Shown here one piece after another: positions 1 through 4,612 of a DNA stretch of 5,442 nucleotides (position 1 is its first letter; each line of letters begins with the position of its first letter). Under the pieces are notes generated by a model that was given only the letters and a program-made list of their open reading frames with translations, searched no databases and was not told the DNA's origin. Source of the stretch: Planctomycetota bacterium (GTDB taxonomy: Bacteria > Planctomycetota > Phycisphaerae > UBA1845); assembly GCA_022567365.1 (NCBI GenBank), contig JADFHG010000281.1, forward strand, positions 1-5,442, given 5' to 3'. Both the position numbers and the translations under genes were made by a program.

Positions 1-742
1 CGAGCCCCAGACCGCGACACCTTGCGGCGTCCGTCGCTATGGTCGATTTCGACGTTTGAAGCCGATCGAAAAGCGTGTCGATCAGGTCGGCGGGGATCCC
101 CCCGCCCGTGTCCTTCACCCGGATCTCCACGCCCTCTCCCGTCTTACGCGCGGTGACCGTGAGCCTGCCCGACCGGGAAGGTGCCATTGCGTCGCGTGCG
201 TTCAAAAAGAGGTTGAAGAACACCTGCCGCAGACTCAATTCGTCCGCGACTACGCGCAACGTTTCGGGCATGTCTACGGTAAACGTGATCCCGTCCTTGG
301 AGAAATCGCGGCAGAGCGAATCGGCCGCCGCGCGCACGACCGCGTGCAAGACGACCGGTGTCGGCGAATGGTCGTGGGCCGCCGTCAACGATAGGATCCG
401 GTCAGACAGGCCGATCAACACCCGCGTGTTGGACACCACCGAGACCAGCGCCTTTTTGTAAAGGTCGACATCCTCCTCCGCGAGCGCATACTCCGCGTAC
501 GAGAGGACCGGCGTCAGGAGATTGCTGAACTCATGGGCAATAGTGGCGGCGGCGGTCCCCAACGTGGATAGTTGTTGAGCCTGGCGAACCTGAGTCTTGA
601 GCTGTTTCAACTGCCGGTCCAAGTGATCGAGGTGTGCAGCGAGGTCGCTTTCGCGACCACCGGGCACGGTGGCCGTTTCGCGGGCTGGTTCCGCGGCGAG
701 GTTGTCGCGGTTTCTCATGCGATGCGGCGTCCGTGTTGCCAT
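1..742 (-). CDS. Soluble two-component sensor histidine kinase, 3' end cut by window edge
   Basis: The minus strand is open from the ATG at 742 to base 1, giving 247 residues with no stop. Family knowledge says such kinases autophosphorylate a histidine and pass the phosphate to a response regulator. The motifs are visible in order: a charged, probably coiled-coil stretch (about 31-58), an H-box IAHEFSNLLTP with phospho-acceptor His70, Glu71 and Asn74, an N-box NLFLNARDAM with Asn181, a G1 box DTGGGIP (211-217), an F-box-like LFDRLQTSKS (224-233), and a G2 box RGLGL ending at the edge. No transmembrane helix or recognisable sensor domain precedes the H-box, so the protein is probably cytoplasmic and takes its signal from a partner or through its N-terminus. 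The start is well placed: an in-frame TAA lies 21 bases upstream and GGAG (750-753 on the minus strand) sits 7 bases before the ATG. A second ATG at 718 is possible. No response regulator is visible; it may lie beyond the left edge. Confidence 0.93.
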   Translation of the reverse strand, partial: MATRTPHRMRNRDNLAAEPARETATVPGGRESDLAAHLDHLDRQLKQLKTQVRQAQQLSTLGTAAATIAHEFSNLLTPVLSYAEYALAEEDVDLYKKALVSVVSNTRVLIGLSDRILSLTAAHDHSPTPVVLHAVVRAAADSLCRDFSKDGITFTVDMPETLRVVADELSLRQVFFNLFLNARDAMAPSRSGRLTVTARKTGEGVEIRVKDTGGGIPADLIDTLFDRLQTSKSTIATDAARCRGLGL

Positions 743-985
743 GGGCTTGCTCCGCGGGGTTGGTTACAGTGCCGTTGCGTTAGTGCGGCGGCGCGAAGTC
801 GTCGGGTCGGGTTCGAATCGGCAGCGCAGCGTTTGCGTGTCCCTGGAACTCACCGGCAACCAATCCCGTGTCCACCTCGAATCGGCGGGTTGAGCCGGAA
901 AAGCGGCGCGGCAGCCAATTCGATTCCGTTCGTCGCTACAGACCGGATGGCGCGCCGGGCGATACGCGCTGTGAACGGCGCCGCC

Positions 986-1008
986 CAAAACCCGTTTGAT
1001 GGGGTTTG
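986..1008 (+). other. Short stem-loop upstream of the small gene
   Basis: CAAAACCC (986-993) can pair with GGGGTTTG (1001-1008) over a 7-base loop, giving seven pairs with one internal A-G mismatch. No T-run follows it on the plus strand, so it does not look like a classical terminator. It lies 71 bases before the GTG at 1080, next to a second stem-loop, and could be part of that gene's leader. Confidence 0.4.
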
Positions 1009-1011
1009 ACG

Positions 1012-1043
1012 GATAGCGAAGTCCTCCTTTGTTCGAAGCTATC
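1012..1043 (+). other. Stem-loop with anti-Shine-Dalgarno-like loop
   Basis: GATAGC (1012-1017) and GCTATC (1038-1043) are perfect inverted arms. A further GAA/TTC pairing is possible with a 3-base bulge. The enclosed segment holds CCTCCTTT (1023-1030), the same octamer as the 16S rRNA 3' tail. The opposite strand therefore reads AAAGGAGG, but no start codon follows it at usable distance there. Its position 36 bases before the GTG start at 1080 suits a leader element; the function is unknown and chance is possible. Confidence 0.4.
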
Positions 1044-1079
1044 GACATGACACCCTTGATTCCTTGAAGACCGAGCATC

Positions 1080-1349
1080 GTGACGGCATCACCATCCCAA
1101 TTTGACAAAGCAGCCGAAGTTCTGGGTAAACTCGGCGTGAGGATCCGCCGCGAACGACTTGGCGGCAGCGGCGGGGGCCTGTGCGTGATTCGCGAAGAGT
1201 CCGTGTTCTTTCTCGACCTCGACGCCGACCCGCAGACGCAGCTCGATTCTTGCATTGAAGCCTTGGCTTCGATTCCTGAGGCGGCTTCCGTGTATATGCC
1301 CCCGGTCATTCGCGAGTCAATCGACCGGCTCCGAGCGAATCCCGATTGA
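1080..1349 (+). CDS. Small uncharacterised protein, 89 aa
   Basis: The function is not known to me. It looks like a real protein: acidic and balanced, with a predicted helix (about 7-18), a strand RIRRERL (21-27), a glycine turn GGSGGGLC (28-35), a strand CVIREESVFFLDLDA (35-49), a helix (about 50-64) and a C-terminal helix after VYMPP (71-75). It resembles short hypothetical proteins I associate with planctomycetes and some other phyla, where a 'GG.GGLC.....VFLD' core recurs; this is memory, not a search. There is no signal peptide, membrane helix or clear catalytic set; Cys35 and Cys58 are the only cysteines. The GTG at 1080 is the first start after an in-frame TGA at 1065-1067, but Shine-Dalgarno support is weak (GAG at 1073-1075). 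It stands alone, divergent from the kinase and convergent with the gene ending at 2127. Confidence 0.78.
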   Translation: MTASPSQFDKAAEVLGKLGVRIRRERLGGSGGGLCVIREESVFFLDLDADPQTQLDSCIEALASIPEAASVYMPPVIRESIDRLRANPD

Positions 1350-1456
1350 ACCCGAGAAGCGCGGGCAACGCACGCCCTTCGCCGTTCCCACCAAAGCCAA
1401 CCACCTCGGCTGCAATCGTTGCATGGGCGCTCGATCGCACACGGGGAAGGAACCAC

Positions 1457-1481
1457 GCTCCGTGCTCCGTGGGCGCGGAGC
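1457..1481 (+). repeat. 7-base tandem repeat overlapping an inverted repeat
   Basis: GCTCCGT occurs twice head to tail (1457-1463 and 1464-1470). The second copy's GCTCCG (1464-1469) is a perfect inverted match to CGGAGC (1476-1481) with a 6-base loop. CCACG (1453-1457) also matches CGTGG (1468-1472), so two pairings compete. No T-run follows. This may be chance in GC-rich DNA. Confidence 0.3.
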
Positions 1482-1632
1482 TGCAAACGATAGCGAAGGC
1501 CGACGGTGCGGATCCAGCCGCTACTGGAATGGACGCGTTGCGGCGGTCGACCGGCCGAGCGCCGGATCGATCGAATCAGCCATGTACGAGGTGAGGATCA
1601 CCGGCGTGGAAAAAAGAGGTCCGGCAATGCGC

Positions 1633-1662
1633 TTGCAATCGGTATGTCGGGATTTGTATACT
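1633..1662 (+). promoter_or_regulatory. Sigma70-like promoter candidate in the gene-free region
   Basis: TTGCAA (1633-1638) and TATACT (1657-1662) are separated by 18 bases and lie in locally A/T-rich sequence, followed by seven A residues. The -10 hexamer matches the consensus at 5 of 6 positions and the -35 at 4 of 6. Transcription would start near 1669 and run into the hairpin cluster at 1744-2012, not into a protein gene. A short plus-strand promoter for an RNA is the simplest reading; chance is possible. Confidence 0.4.
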
Positions 1663-1743
1663 AAAAAAAGCGATCCCGCAGCTTCAGTGAAAAGGTCAGC
1701 GCTCATCTCCCCAGAAGAGCCTCCCCCATTCTCTGAGACTGCC

Positions 1744-1805
1744 GGACCGCCCACAAAGGAATGAAGCCTTGTCAGGGATCGGCGTCGCAATTGTGGCGCC
1801 GGTCC
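1744..1805 (+). other. Long stem-loop, 13 pairs with two bulges
   Basis: GGACCG (1744-1749) pairs with CGGTCC (1800-1805), C1750 with G1798, and CCACAA (1751-1756) with TTGTGG (1791-1796). C1799 and C1797 are left as single-base bulges. The 34-base loop could fold further (AAGG/CCTT). It is the first of the series downstream of the promoter candidate. Confidence 0.42.
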
Positions 1806-1837
1806 AGCCGGACATTTCCATTGTACGGGCACGTTGT

Positions 1838-1877
1838 ATGCCAGACCGCAACCGTCGTGCGCGCGGCGGCTTGGTAT
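1838..1877 (+). other. Stem-loop, 12-position stem with two G-U pairs
   Basis: The arm ATGCCAGACCGC (1838-1849) pairs with GCGGCTTGGTAT (1866-1877). Nine positions are Watson-Crick, two are G-U (1840-1875, 1844-1871) and one is an A-C mismatch (1845-1870). It abuts the next stem with a 2-base gap, so the two could stack coaxially. Confidence 0.42.
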
Positions 1878-1879
1878 CG

Positions 1880-1910
1880 TCGTAACTTGTTTCAGGAAAA
1901 CGACTTACGA
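1880..1910 (+). other. Compact stem-loop with 5-base loop
   Basis: TCGTAA (1880-1885) pairs perfectly with TTACGA (1905-1910), and GTTT (1889-1892) with AAAC (1898-1901), around the loop CAGGA. Between them CTT faces GAC with one C-C mismatch, one A-T pair and one T-G wobble. The whole 13-position stem has one mismatch. It is A/T-rich for this genome and has no T-run after it, which argues against a terminator. Confidence 0.5.
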
Positions 1911-1914
1911 TCTT

Positions 1915-1925
1915 GACATGATGTC
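1915..1925. repeat. Short palindrome flanked by a direct repeat
   Basis: GACATGATGTC has 5-base inverted arms around a single G. It overlaps a direct repeat of TCTTGA (1911-1916 and 1924-1929). The left copy includes a perfect TTGACA (1913-1918), but no matching -10 lies 16-18 bases downstream. An operator is possible; nothing shows what would bind. Confidence 0.25.
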
Positions 1926-1934
1926 TTGATCGGC

Positions 1935-1974
1935 GAGCGTGGTCGCGAAAACAATCCCCGGCGACCAGCCGCTC
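1935..1974 (+). other. Stem-loop, 12 pairs with a 2-base bulge
   Basis: GAGCG (1935-1939) pairs with CGCTC (1970-1974) and TGGTCGC (1940-1946) with GCGACCA (1961-1967). Bases 1968-1969 bulge out, and the loop is 14 bases. All paired positions are Watson-Crick. Confidence 0.45.
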
Positions 1975-1985
1975 TTGTCGACTAC

Positions 1986-2012
1986 CCACCCAGTTTGGGT
2001 GATATTACCCAA
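1986..2012 (+). other. Overlapping, mutually exclusive inverted repeats
   Basis: TTGGGT (1995-2000) and ACCCAA (2007-2012) are perfect arms around GATATT, which is itself nearly self-complementary, so the 18-base element is almost a full palindrome. The same TGGGTG (1996-2001) can instead pair with CACCCA (1987-1992) over a 3-base loop. The centre can therefore choose between two partners. This suits either a protein-binding operator or an RNA switch; neither is shown. Confidence 0.4.
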
Positions 2013-2126
2013 TTCTTGCAGTTGAACGGCCAGGGATGTGCTCAACCGAACGGCTCGCCGCCATGCGAAATCCGGCGGGCGTCGAAACGCGGCGCCGTGA
2101 GCGCTCGCCCGGGAGCGGCCGTCGGA

Positions 2127-3197
2127 TTACGCCCCGGAGTCAGGTTGTTCGCGGGTTTTGCGTTTTGCCATCGGAAGCGGAAACGTAGTATCAAGGCCCA
2201 AGACCGTGATTTGCTCACCGGTGAGCCGTGCCTCGATGAGATCCCTCATTCGCTGCGCGCACCATCGCCGCTCGTCATCGCGCCCCTCGCCCTCGATCGC
2301 CTCGAACCAATCGCTCAAGACCACCAGTTCGATCAGCGTCGTCGTGCGTAGGGCGTCGCCGCGATCGTCGGCGGTCGTAAACCACTCGTCGCATCGCTCC
2401 TCGATGATGTTGGTTAGCGCGAGCGAGACCGCGTACCCGCCCTGCCTCGCGAGCAGGCGGCAACGAAGCAGCGCGGACATGAATGCAAGGCGGCGGGTCT
2501 TCTCGTCGGGCTTCGCGAGTGCGAGGTCCAGCGTCTCGATCGCCGGATTGACGTCATCCTCATAGCCGCGAAGGAATGCCTGCCACAGCCGAGCGGCAAT
2601 TGCAATTTCAGGATCGTCGTTTTCGGTCAGCGGCCAGAGCTTGGTTGCCGCGCGGCGCAGTGTCCGAGCGCGATCCGGACGATCGGCCGACATGAATATC
2701 GCGTCAAACGCAGTGGCAAACGAACCGAGCGTCTGATGCCTGATCTCGGCCGATCGGATCCAAACAGGCGGATCGTCGTGTCCCGCGTCGGCGGCGTCAA
2801 TCAACGCCTTCGCGCCGTCGAGAAGCGTGCGGGCGCGGGCCAAGGCGTCTCGCGCTCGAGTCGGATCGTTCGCGTTCGGCACGGCGAGCAAGGAGCGGCT
2901 GCACACCGGGGCCATTTGTCGCGCCAGGATCAAGTTGGCCGCCGCCAACCGTGCATTAACGCGGGCCTCGTCGCTCTGTCCTTGCGACTCGGCGAGAAGC
3001 GCGGCCGCGCGATCGCCCACCGAGTTCAAGAACTCCGACTCGGATGAAGCACCGTCCAGAAGACGCAGGCGTACGTCGGGGATTTGGGGGAGCAACGGGA
3101 CGTCGTGCTCGGGCTTCTCCGCGGTAGGCGCCTGAGCAACCGCCAAGCCCGAACCGCCGCATGGCACCAGAATCGACAGGACTAGAAAACGGTACAT
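2127..3197 (-). CDS. Exported alpha-helical protein of unknown function, 356 aa
   Basis: I do not recognise a named family. The N-terminus MYRFLVLSIL... followed by AVAQA is a good Sec signal peptide with likely cleavage after about residue 23. Cys13 lies in it, but the preceding Pro makes a lipobox unlikely. The mature protein is rich in Ala, Leu, Arg and Asp and appears almost wholly helical. The stretch 196-265 alternates helices in a way that recalls TPR-like repeats (for instance AARLWQAFLRGY, NPAIETLDLALAKP, AFMSALLRCRLLARQGG), though no textbook TPR is seen. The C-terminus is charged and lacks a membrane anchor. The frame stays open 30 codons upstream, but the ATG at 3197 is preferred because GAGG lies 5 bases before it and it begins the signal peptide. 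It is divergent from the VWA gene and may belong to the same envelope module. Confidence 0.82.
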   Translation of the reverse strand: MYRFLVLSILVPCGGSGLAVAQAPTAEKPEHDVPLLPQIPDVRLRLLDGASSESEFLNSVGDRAAALLAESQGQSDEARVNARLAAANLILARQMAPVCSRSLLAVPNANDPTRARDALARARTLLDGAKALIDAADAGHDDPPVWIRSAEIRHQTLGSFATAFDAIFMSADRPDRARTLRRAATKLWPLTENDDPEIAIAARLWQAFLRGYEDDVNPAIETLDLALAKPDEKTRRLAFMSALLRCRLLARQGGYAVSLALTNIIEERCDEWFTTADDRGDALRTTTLIELVVLSDWFEAIEGEGRDDERRWCAQRMRDLIEARLTGEQITVLGLDTTFPLPMAKRKTREQPDSGA

Positions 3198-3651
3198 GAA
3201 TACCTCGCAATCTCTCGGTGAAGACCGCCGCCAAAGGCAGTCAGCGGAGTTTATCGTCGGTTCGATGTGTATGGAATAGGTCGCCATTCACCGAAAGCGT
3301 GGTCGATGCGCGCTCGGACCGGTCGTCGGCGCCATCGCCGGTGCGTTGCAGAAGTAACGGCCGCTCCCGGCGGTGGCCATCGAAGTTCGGCAGCGCTTCG
3401 CAGGTCTACATCCGCCGCGGGGGGCGGACGCTACGAAGAGGCCACCAAACACATACGCCCGTCGCGCCACGGTCCCGCCGTTGACCGGCCAATTCGGCGT
3501 GGCTAGACTTTCAGGGGACGAATTTGGTTCTGCCAACGGAATCGACAACGCCCGAGCCGAGCGGTTTTCGCGGGGCGGGCACCGGTGGCCGATCCTTCCC
3601 ACGGCTCTCAATCGCCGCCGCCGACACCGCGACCTCCCGGAGAAAAGTGGC
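3198..3651. other. Divergent intergenic region
   Basis: These 454 bases separate the two divergent exported or membrane proteins. The VWA frame is open back to a GTG at 3373, but that 93-codon extension reads as Arg/Pro/Ala-rich noise and would bury the membrane helix far inside, so I treat it as untranslated. A promoter candidate lies at 3481-3509. Small inverted repeats include GACCGGTC (3317-3324) and TCCGCC/GGCGGA (3411-3416 and 3423-3428, 6-base loop); neither has a T-run. No promoter for the minus-strand gene was convincing. Confidence 0.6.
3481..3509 (+). promoter_or_regulatory. Sigma70-like promoter candidate for the VWA operon
   Basis: TTGACC (3481-3486) and TAGACT (3504-3509) are separated by exactly 17 bases, with 5 of 6 and 4 of 6 consensus matches. 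Transcription would begin near 3516, leaving an untranslated leader of about 135 bases before the ATG at 3652. That supports the ATG over the GTG at 3373, which would lie upstream of the transcript. Confidence 0.42.
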
Positions 3652-4599
3652 ATGACACAAATCGCAGCGTCCTTGGCCGCGCCTGGAAACGGGCCGGCAA
3701 GACACAAGGGATCCGCTTCGATCCAGTTGACGGGACGGGCGCTGCTGACGATTTGGATCCTGTCGATTGCCACGCACGCGCTGCTTTTTTTCCTGATGCT
3801 GGTCGTTCCCTGGCTCGCGGCGATCGCGCCGAACGACGAGCCGCTGCCGCTTACCCGGGCCGAACTCATCGGCGACATCGAGCCGACCGCGTTCACCGAA
3901 ACCGTCGCTCCGGACCTGGCTGACGACCCAACCGCCACCGAGCAAACGCAGCTCCGCTTCACTCCGAAACAATTCGATCAACCGGCCGATGCCGTCGCGC
4001 TCAGGAAACCGAAGCTGTCGATCATCGGGATCGGCGCGGAGAGCGGCGACTTTTCGAAATATGGACTCAACGTCGGCGTGGGCGGCGGACCGAGCTTCTT
4101 CGGGATCGGCGGCACGGCCCGCGGCGCGCGGAAGATCGCCTACGTGGTTGACCGGAGCGGTTCAATGCTGGCGACGTTCGAGTTCGTCCGCGAGGAGCTG
4201 AGGCGGTCCATTTCGGCACTGCGGCGGAGCCAGAAGTTCCACGTGGTTTTCTTCTCGGACAAGATCGAGGAAAACCCGCCGAAGCGAATGGTGAGCGCGA
4301 TTCAAGAGCAAAAGCAGCAGTTCTTCGATTTTCTCAATGGGATCGAGGTCGGTGGCGGAACCCACCCCGCGCGGGCGATGCAGCGGGCGTTCGCGACGAA
4401 GCCCGATCTCATTTACTTCCTGACCGACGGCGAGTTCAATCGCAACCTGCTCCCGAAGCTCCGCAAATGGAACAAGGACGGGCGTGTCCGCATCTTCACC
4501 ATCGCATACTTTAGCGAAGAAGGTGCGCTGCTCCTGGAACGAATCGCCAACGAGCACAACGGCGAATTCAAGCGTGTGACGGAAAACGACCTTCCATAG
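3652..4599 (+). CDS. Membrane-anchored VWA-domain protein, 315 aa
   Basis: VWA domains bind partner proteins through a divalent metal at the MIDAS site. A basic N-terminus (1-29) precedes one strong hydrophobic helix (about 30-59, including LLFFLMLVVPWLAAIA), predicting an N-in anchor with the rest outside the cytoplasmic membrane. A Pro/Asp/Thr-rich linker (60-120) and a glycine-rich segment ending SFFGIGG (148-154) lead into the VWA domain (about 160-315). The MIDAS is complete: DRSGS with Asp167, Ser169 and Ser171, Thr237 in GGGTHPARAM, and Asp259 in FLTDGEF. The protein ends with the domain, so there is no C-terminal cell-wall signal. The ATG at 3652 is preferred because GGAG (3639-3642) lies 9 bases before it. 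The next gene starts 13 bases after the stop, indicating an operon. The combination resembles planctomycete envelope VWA proteins; its substrate or partner is unknown. Confidence 0.92.
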   Translation: MTQIAASLAAPGNGPARHKGSASIQLTGRALLTIWILSIATHALLFFLMLVVPWLAAIAPNDEPLPLTRAELIGDIEPTAFTETVAPDLADDPTATEQTQLRFTPKQFDQPADAVALRKPKLSIIGIGAESGDFSKYGLNVGVGGGPSFFGIGGTARGARKIAYVVDRSGSMLATFEFVREELRRSISALRRSQKFHVVFFSDKIEENPPKRMVSAIQEQKQQFFDFLNGIEVGGGTHPARAMQRAFATKPDLIYFLTDGEFNRNLLPKLRKWNKDGRVRIFTIAYFSEEGALLLERIANEHNGEFKRVTENDLP

Positions 4600-4612
4600 G
4601 AATCCCACTTAG

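Larger units (their letters stand above)
743..1079. other. Divergent intergenic region with two adjacent stem-loops
   Basis: This gap separates the minus-strand kinase from the plus-strand small gene at 1080 and must hold both 5' regions. Open frames across it read as Arg/Ser/Cys-rich shadow translations with no recognisable domain, so I call no gene here. I found no convincing -35/-10 pair for either gene. Its last 95 bases carry two neighbouring inverted repeats (986-1008 and 1012-1043), listed separately. A T-arm-like GGTTCGAATC at about 809-818 is not part of a tRNA. Confidence 0.6.
1669..2012 (+). ncRNA. Candidate structured RNA of unknown class
   Basis: Downstream of the promoter candidate, stem-loops lie at 1744-1805, 1838-1877, 1880-1910, 1935-1974 and 1995-2012. 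The second and third are only 2 bases apart. Several pairs are G-T in plus-strand reading (1840-1875, 1844-1871, 1888-1902, 2001-2006). These stay paired in plus-strand RNA as G-U but become A-C mismatches on the minus strand, so a plus-strand transcript is favoured. Both ends are guesses: the start from the promoter, the end from the last stem. No known riboswitch, tmRNA, RNase P or SRP consensus was recognised. Without comparative data this stays a hypothesis. Confidence 0.25.
1350..2126. other. Long gene-free convergent region rich in inverted repeats
   Basis: No convincing gene lies in these 777 bases. Frames open for 80 to 170 codons on either strand start at poor codons without ribosome sites and translate to low-complexity Arg/Pro/Ser sequence. 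The genes on both sides point into the region, so both transcripts should end here, yet I see no classical GC hairpin followed by a T-run. The interval 1600-1700 is visibly more A/T-rich than the genes, with A-runs at 1610-1615 and 1663-1669. From about 1744 to 2012 imperfect stem-loops follow each other closely, downstream of a promoter-like sequence. Further weaker stems occur at 2021-2046 (GTTGA/TCAAC) and 2056-2081 (CGCCGCC/GGCGGGCG with a bulge). Confidence 0.65.

Noticed and set aside
805..825. GGTTCGAATC resembling a tRNA T-arm
   Set aside because: The flanking bases do not form the 5-pair T stem and no acceptor or anticodon arm fits on either strand.
764..1486. 240-codon minus-strand open frame overlapping the small gene
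   Set aside because: Arg/Ser/Cys-rich translation without domains, antisense to the more protein-like 1080-1349 gene; a shadow of GC-rich DNA.
1660..1690. Minus-strand T-run (1663-1669) as a terminator for the 2127-3197 gene
   Set aside because: Only a 3-4 base stem precedes it and it lies more than 450 bases past the stop codon.
1255..1764. 169-codon plus-strand open frame
   Set aside because: Begins at TTG inside the small gene, has no ribosome site and reads as low-complexity basic sequence.
1761..1916. 51-residue frame starting ATGAAGCCT in the hairpin region
   Set aside because: AAAGGA directly abuts the ATG, leaving no usable spacing, and the translation shows no recognisable pattern; kept only as a remote possibility of a small protein.
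2021..2046. GTTGAAC and GCTCAAC resembling integron attC core sites
   Set aside because: The order is reversed relative to attC (GTTRRRY comes before RYYYAAC on both strands) and no integrase or cassette is present.
1926..2351. 141-codon plus-strand frame running into the 2127-3197 gene
   Set aside because: Its second half is antisense to a better-supported exported protein and the composition is not protein-like.
3288..3981. Minus-strand frames of 156-224 codons opposite the VWA gene start
   Set aside because: Antisense shadows of the VWA gene and its leader, rich in Arg/Ser with no domain.
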